From contig JAVTLE010000014.1 of assembly GCA_033439295.1 (NCBI GenBank), positions 2,356,001 to 2,420,000 on the forward strand: a stretch of 64,000 nucleotides of DNA, given 5' to 3'. Positions 63,476 to 64,000 of the stretch are shown here, piece after piece; within the stretch, counting starts at the first letter, position 1; every line of letters starts with the position of its first letter. This DNA is from Deuterostichococcus epilithicus (Eukaryota; Chlorophyta; Trebouxiophyceae; Prasiolales; Stichococcaceae). Below the pieces are notes generated by a model. That model was not told where the DNA came from, made no database searches, and worked only from the letters and a program-made list of their open reading frames with translations. A program made the position numbers and the translations under genes.

Positions 63476-64000
63476 CCTTCCTCTGCAGTGAAATAACATA
63501 GGCGAGATGGGGTTGCAACCTGTCACCAGTAGATTCACTGCGTCGACGTGTGCCTCGTCTGGCCCTTCTCAGCACCTACTGCAGCGCGATTTGTAGTTGC
63601 TCACGCCACTGGAAAGGAGCGTAACTTTGCTGGTGCCATCGGGAAAGCCAGGCGCCCTTGCCTTTGTGATGGGTCGAGCTGGGCGAATGGTTTGGTAAGG
63701 GGAGGGTGTTCCGCCGTAGGACATCGTAGACTCCGGCTTAGTCGTCATAGAGCAAGCTCGCGCTCCGCCACTGGCGAACATTGGTTCTGCTCGCCCCTTC
63801 CTTGCTCGCTGATTTCAATCTGGAGGGCCATTTTGGGGGCAACATTTTCGAGTGACTCAACCTGTGCTGGGGTCAATTCGAGATGTCGCAGAAGCAGCGC
63901 GTTGTTGGCAGCAAAAGTTCTCCGTTGCTGCGCCACGCTTGTTGAAGATGGTCCTAGTTGCCTCTGGAATCTCCAAGGCTGCATCCAAGGTCTTACTTGG
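63476..64000. other. Window edge, two unassigned minus-strand open frames
   Basis: Two short minus-strand open frames lie side by side: 63984-63745 (LLLRHLELTPAQVESLENVA in the middle) and 63781-63569 (MSYGGTPSPYQTIRPARP). I recognise neither family. Base composition is less GC-rich than in the housekeeping exons. They may belong to a gene or element continuing beyond the window, or be chance frames. Confidence 0.25.

Overview
The window is nuclear DNA of a green alga. It is GC-rich and densely packed with genes broken into many short exons, with introns of about 100-300 bases that mostly begin GTGAG or GTGCG and end GCAG. The gene set points to a core chlorophyte: chloroplast THIC, plant-type arogenate dehydrogenase, the algal hydroxyproline-rich-glycoprotein enzyme peptidyl-serine galactosyltransferase, and a plant-type LRR/patatin phospholipase. 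A trebouxiophyte is my best guess, but class level is inference. Four ambiguous bases (44430, 44433, 44499, 44505) show that this is a draft assembly. All exon joins below were read by eye from splice signals and family motifs; none was checked with transcripts.

Layout. 36-4646 (+): acetolactate synthase of the AlsS type, 5' truncated by the window. 4647-7259: gene-poor, with a reverse-transcriptase remnant and GGC-rich repeats. 7260-12688 (+): peptidyl-serine alpha-galactosyltransferase. 13224-15041 (-): GINS subunit SLD5. 15699-21246 (+): VPS52. 21578-26384 (+): THIC. 27230-29260 (-): TOM1/TOM3/THH1 membrane protein. 30382-34180 (+): Sec1/KEULE. 34395-40745 (-): codanin-1-like. 41065-42115 (+): mitochondrial uS11. 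42568-43324 (-): COX6A. 43843-47401 (-): coilin. 47862-50129 (+): arogenate dehydrogenase. 50551-51373 (-): RPB8. 52376-60705 (-): LRR-ARM-patatin phospholipase. 61430-64000: an unrecognised repeated exon family arranged as inverted repeats.

Most genes are conserved housekeeping genes: DNA replication (SLD5), transcription (RPB8), Cajal body (coilin), vesicle traffic (VPS52, Sec1), mitochondria (uS11m, COX6A) and chloroplast metabolism (THIC, arogenate dehydrogenase, acetolactate synthase). Neighbours do not form pathways. Several pairs are head to head with short shared upstream regions: codanin/uS11m about 320 bases, coilin/arogenate dehydrogenase about 460, SLD5/VPS52 about 660.

The least explained part is the right end. 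There, exons of an unfamiliar protein occur in both orientations, including a perfect 38-base inverted repeat within coding-like sequence. Other points worth a look are three introns that appear to use GC instead of GT donors, a degenerate duplicate of the phospholipase first exon, an LEA-like alanine-rich spacer in the galactosyltransferase, and the absence of a visible TPP riboswitch in THIC.
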